A stretch of 64,000 nt of DNA from Siphonodentalium dalli (lineage: Eukaryota > Mollusca > Scaphopoda > Gadilida > Siphonodentaliidae). Numbering within the stretch: position 1 is the stretch's first letter; each line of letters begins with the position of its first letter. Shown piece after piece: positions 52,901 through 58,900 of this stretch. Where the stretch lies: assembly GCA_032622095.1 (NCBI GenBank), contig CP136061.1:90204983-90268982 (forward strand), written 5' to 3'. Under the pieces are notes generated by a model. The model was not told the DNA's origin, searched no databases, and worked only from the letters and a program-made list of their open reading frames with translations. The translations under genes were made by a program, and so were the position numbers.

Positions 52901-55900
52901 GTATCTATCATATTCCTGATAAGTTAAGGCAGTCACTGTGAAATTAATGAAATTAAACGGACATGGCTCATTCGAGGCATAAGATAGGCTGAAAGAAACA
53001 TTCTTTATTTGTAGCATATCAGGAATAGACTTAACACTTTACCCAACAAACTGGCCAAAAACGCCCAAATAAAGCTTCAACAGCCTAAAATATCTTTGGT
53101 CTGTCTCAATAACACCATACAAATATGGATATCATTGGACCGGTTCATTGACCACATTGTGATGGTTAGTTATGCCCTGTGCCAATGCATTCTCTTATAT
53201 ATGCGAGTCGACCATAGGTCGCCTCGCATATATAAGAGAATGCATTGGCCTAAAAAAATTCTTTTTTTAAAAACTTTTTCTTAGATTCTTTAACAATTTT
53301 TATACTATTTTTCTACATTCTTTGACAATTTTATCATTTTTAATATGTGTTAAGCCAATGGATTCTCTTATATATGCGAGGTGACCTATGGTCGACTCGC
53401 ATATATAAGAGAATGCATTGGCACAGGGCCGTTCTGTTGGGTAAAGGGTTAACACGTAATGCTCTTTTCTGTTCCATGCCGTGCACATGGCTGTTAATTG
53501 TTTCGGACCAAAACACCGACTGTGTTCAAAGTTATATTTTTTAATGACTTCAATGCATCTTTATGGGACATATAATGCCCGTAGAAAGGTAGGTCAAGTA
53601 GTTATCGACCTATTTCGATTCCGTGAAAAAATTCAAAAGCGAATATTATTAGGTTGGTGTAAACAGTATTTATTCCATATTATTCGTATATTACAAAAAA
53701 CAAGACAAAGATTAATAGTGATGATATGAAGGGGATTCAACAGGGGTGGCGCCAAGGGGGGGGGGGGGTCAGGGGGGGCTACAGCCCCCCCGTCGGGGAT
53801 GGTCAGCCCCCCGTCGGGGATATCTGCCAAATTCGTCGGGGAGATAAAATTATGCAAAGACGATAAACATTGGAAAATCCGCGACTCGAAACACGTGCAC
53901 TGGTGATTAACAAATTGACGTGGGCGTGCAGAGTTAATGAATCACATTACCAGAGTTCTATTTTTAGTCCGACAGACTCGACACGAGTCACTCGTGAGAC
54001 TACCGTGAGTCATATCGTATACTTATTAAATTCGTGCATGGAACTATAGGGTTAGGGTGTCATAGATGCCGTCACCATCCTCGTGTGTGTCGTGTTACAT
54101 GTATTACAAATTCCACACAGACTCACACTGCCGAATCTTCCCTTTCCCGTTCCCTATGCGTCGCCGAAAAAACAGCCCTGTAATGGGTGTCAAACAAGAA
54201 GACCAAATATTATTTGACAATGACGTCATAAAATTCAGAAATGCTCAAAATGATCTGTGGCGAAAGATTTACGGTGAGTTAACTTAAGATCAATTCCATA
54301 TTGTCATTACTATTGTATATGCTGATTTTTTTTTTCAAATACTCAAGTAAAAGTGACAATTATGATCCCCTAGAACAGTGTGTATGTTGACACCAGAACA
54401 CTCCAGAATCGATCTCAGGCTATGTATTTTCAAAATTTTCGTGGGGGAGGTCCCCCAAACCCCCCGTGTGAGAGGGGACACCCCTCTCGCGCTCTCCGCT
54501 CTCTCGCGCAGCCGCCGATGACCTTCGGTCACCGGTCTAGCCCCCTGTCGGGGACCATAGCCCCTCCGTCGGGGAAATCCTGGCGCCACCCCTGGGATTC
54601 AACAACAAGCTTTAAGCTTTTGGGAGTCGTTTCCGATTGGCTAATGACAAGGTCCATCCTGTGAGAGTGATTTTATAACATTTCAGATTGTTACAAGTAG
54701 ATGGGGGTTCGATAGGTGTTTCAAGATAAGGTAGTTTCATATGGAATGATTTGGGTTATGTGGGAGTATGTTGGAAGGGTATGGCGGTTGTCAGATGACT
54801 ATAAAATAGTATTATATGGAATTATTTTGTTTATTATTAGGTTATTTTGGGAGCACAAACCACCATGTGGCTTTAATCCATACCTTGCTTTCCTTTAACT
54901 CTGCTTTCAAGAAATCTCACATGCTTATCCAATTGTTTCAACCTGCAACAGATAATTTATCCATTTAATTTCCTTGAAATAATGTCTGTATTCCAAAGAA
55001 ATTACAAAGTTTGGCCTACATTTTAGAAACAATCCCAGAGTGAAAATTTTGCGCAGCAAATTGAGTTGTCAAAACGAAATGGATGGAAGATCACAGAAAG
55101 ATGTGACTTAATACACAATGCAGTATTTGGCTTGCTTATTCAAGATGAAGAACATACTTTACTCAGGCGTTTCTGGATATCCAAGTGTATTAAACACACA
55201 GGCTTAATACAAGTTCACTCAGTCGAGTTTGAAAAATACTTCATAAATGAAAAAAACATAGAAATAGAAATGTGTTCTCTCCCCACATACGGTACCAACA
55301 TCTTTTAGTCGGTACCAATTTCAACCTCTATTCAACTCAAAAGATAAATCTACTTACTTCATGATATTGCATGGATAGTGATAACTTGCGATGAAATTAT
55401 GATATAATGAATGTAATTACTTGTCAATAAGTTCTTCACGAGACAGTTTTTCCACTTCATCATAGTCAAGTCTGACCTGAAAATGAACACAACAGATGAT
55501 CAGGAGACCATTTAAAAAAAAAAATTATTTGCTCACTCCCTACCTACATTTACAAAAGAAAAAGCCTACAAATGAAAATATTTCAACAGCCTAAGATGAA
55601 ATACTCTATGTTTCAGCCAGATATTCCTTTCATGACAGGAGCTGCACTGGTGCAGCATTAAAGATCATGTGCCAGATTTCTCTTATATATGCGAGTCTCC
55701 CACAGGGAGCCTCGCATATATAAGAAAATGCACTGGCTTACAAGGTCAAGGTAAATATTATTTAGCCAATGCTGTTCTCTTTATATACGAGGCTCCCTAT
55801 GGGAGACTCGCATATGGTACATGTATAAGATAATGCATTGGCACAGGGTTTTCGCAAAGTTTCAGGAAGCTCCAGTCATGGAAGGGATATTATAACTTAC

Positions 55901-58900
55901 ACTTCCACAAAACTGAAGGTATTAGAAATTCCCAAAATTATCGGCTGTAAAATAATATATTTATCCGATATCTTAGGATATCTTAAAAAAATTCTTAAAG
56001 TGATGTGAAACGTAAATTGAACCTCACAATTGAGTTCCCTGCGTCATTCTGTGGGAAGAGTGAATAAAATAACTCAGATACACGAAATCCCCCATCCTGA
56101 AGTCAGTTTGTACACTTATACGGCCATTCGGCTAACTATTTATATTTCATCAATCGTCCCGATTAATCTCACCATAATAACACGAAAAAACAAACCGATG
56201 CGTTGTCTTGTGCAGTCACGGAAATGCCCGAGCACTTCCGACTCGATTGGGATTGAATCGGGTTTCGTTCTCAGAAATGGCTTCTAGGGAGGATGACCGT
56301 TCGCTGGAATAGCGTCATGCACATCAGAATATTAAAGCGAAAAACAAATTGACATCGCAATCGGTAGTCAATTCGACAGGGAAGGAATAGAAAGGGAATT
56401 GTTGCGTGAAATCACAAACGGAAGAACATTGGCCGAGTTAGTGGCAAAGATTATAATCGAACAGTGATCGAGAGGTAATAATTCCAAAAATGTTACTATT
56501 TATAGAAAATTGTAAGCGCATTGACCAAATTTTTACATCAATCTGGCCGCAAACACAGTACCGTGCAGAAAGAGTTGTCTTACTTTTGTAACTCAAAACT
56601 GTTTAATTACATTATACCTGTACAATAGTACAAATAATTGGTATTCAATATGCCAGTACAGAACATTTGTTAGCTCATTGGCCATGAAATGTTTTTAATG
56701 GCAAATTCTGTTGTCAAGCTTTAGTAAGCACTATTCATTCTGATGGATGATAACTATAAGGCCAAAGCGAAAAATAGGTGTGTTTCCACTCCCATCCATA
56801 AAAAAACAGGGGCGGGGGGGGGGGGGGGGGGGGGTGGCTTTTCACTTTATTTTTTTTTTTCACTTTATTTTTTCGCGGAGAAATTCAAATATCATATTTG
56901 TGCTATCTTTCTAATAATTATGTCATTTATGAACTTATTGTGAAGGCTAACAATGTATGTACTGAATTTCAGTGCCTTGTATTTAATCATTGCTTTCGAA
57001 ATTCGTTTTACAGCTGTTTCAGGTACCCGGCCTGGCTGAGATTTTCTTGCTGGCCTCAAATGTTTTTAATTTTTCAGACGGCTAGTCTGCACATTAACCT
57101 GTCCGTGTGTTAATATTTATTGTTTTCCCAATCCCAACAGCATCAATAAACAACCACCGCATACATCAACTGACGCATGGGTGAGTGTGTGCGATCGCGT
57201 ATTCTAGATATAAATAAGACAACCCGCGGTCGGCCATGCTTCACATCGAATTGCGTCGCATATTTCGAACTATAAACTGGCGAGTCACTTCGGAAATCCC
57301 ACGTCGCCTCGTCGTGATATGGCTTTGTTGCTAAAACGACGTTAAACCCCAATCAATCAATCGGAATGGGCTGTGTTTGTAAACAAAATACAATGTATAA
57401 TTATAGCGCCTCAAACTTCGCGTAATTGGGCGGTGACAAAGCTGTTCCCAGAAACGTAAACCTGATGACGCGAATTCCTGGAATCGGGCTAAATATAGAA
57501 CATACGACATCGCAGTGAAATATACTATTAACACGATCGATTGTGTATTCGGGGACTCGCGAGTAAAATTGTATATATACATATACAATGTACCATGCAC
57601 GAGCGACAACTACCGGTATGTATGCGATAAAACCAAGCAGTGAAAACACGTGCGTTTTGGCGGGAAAATGACTGTCCGTGATTAAGCTATATCCTATATA
57701 TTATATCGTTTGCACAGACCTTGCAATGCATACAAGGAACAGCATTCTGTACACAATACATTTTTAATATATGGGGATCTCTATAAAAAACATACCGTGT
57801 CCGATATATTTACGTGACTGTGTGATCGTTTGCGAGCAAAAAAGGCATGTACGCACTATACCGTACTTGCATGTTGCTACAAACGGACTTCTAGCTGATA
57901 CTAAAATCGCTTGCTCAGAAGTTTTCACAAGTATATACCTGGAACACATTGCCAATGGGATGATGCAAGCTACAATGCTTTTGTTTTCGTATGGCTGTCA
58001 TAACGTTGTGATTTATAGTAGTTTGCCCTTCAACTGTAGTTTTTAATTGTCATTTCTGCGACCAGCTGATAATGCAGGAAATTCCTGCGGGGAATCATGC
58101 CAGGCAAACGCGTTTACGACCACATTTATTGTCAACAACTCTCCTCATAATTTCTCATAGAGAGAAACATGATACCTATATCAACCTACTGTACCTGTTT
58201 TATCCCCGGAACGTAACTTTTGGTGAAGGACCGAATACCTGTATGTCGGCACCACTCTTCGTATATGATCCGTCTATAGAAGCACGCGCAAAATTACGCA
58301 ACGTATACGCATTATTTTGCCGGTATATTTGGGCATGTCGTTAGTTGACGTACATTAATAATGCGGTCATAAACTCATCACCCTAATGCCGCCATGGAGC
58401 TTCATTTTACAGTATGTCTGAAAACCACGTGCGCGTTTGTTTTTGTTTACAATCTGTTGCTATATCGGTCACAACACGGAATTTTATTGTCAGTGGGTCG
58501 ATTTAATAACCAAATAAGGAGACAATTTTAGTATGCTTGTTTATGTGAGAGGTCTATATATAACAATATAAATAGTGTAGAATTAATTCACGTGGAAATA
58601 GTAAATACATCGTATTTTATTTTTCGGGATTTGGAAAATAAATAAAGTGAGTTTCGTCGGGGGGTTTTGAGGTGGGGCGGGCGGGGGAGTGGAAACATGC
58701 CTATTTTTCGCTTTGGCCTAATGGAAAGCCTTTTTCACATGTATTAGCTAATATATTTGTACCTATTAGGATGTAGGGCCGTAATGATTGATTGTGAATT
58801 CAATGTATCACGATACACTTTCAAATGATACGCGTACCAATACCATACATCTTGTCATGTGTATCGCGATACAGGAAATCTAATGATTTCTGAAGATTGG

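Noticed and set aside
57331-57649. Minus-strand frames of 82-92 codons inside the Harbinger-like element, considered as a transposase
   Set aside because: No DDE or helix-turn-helix signature could be recognised, and the frames overlap one another in different phases.
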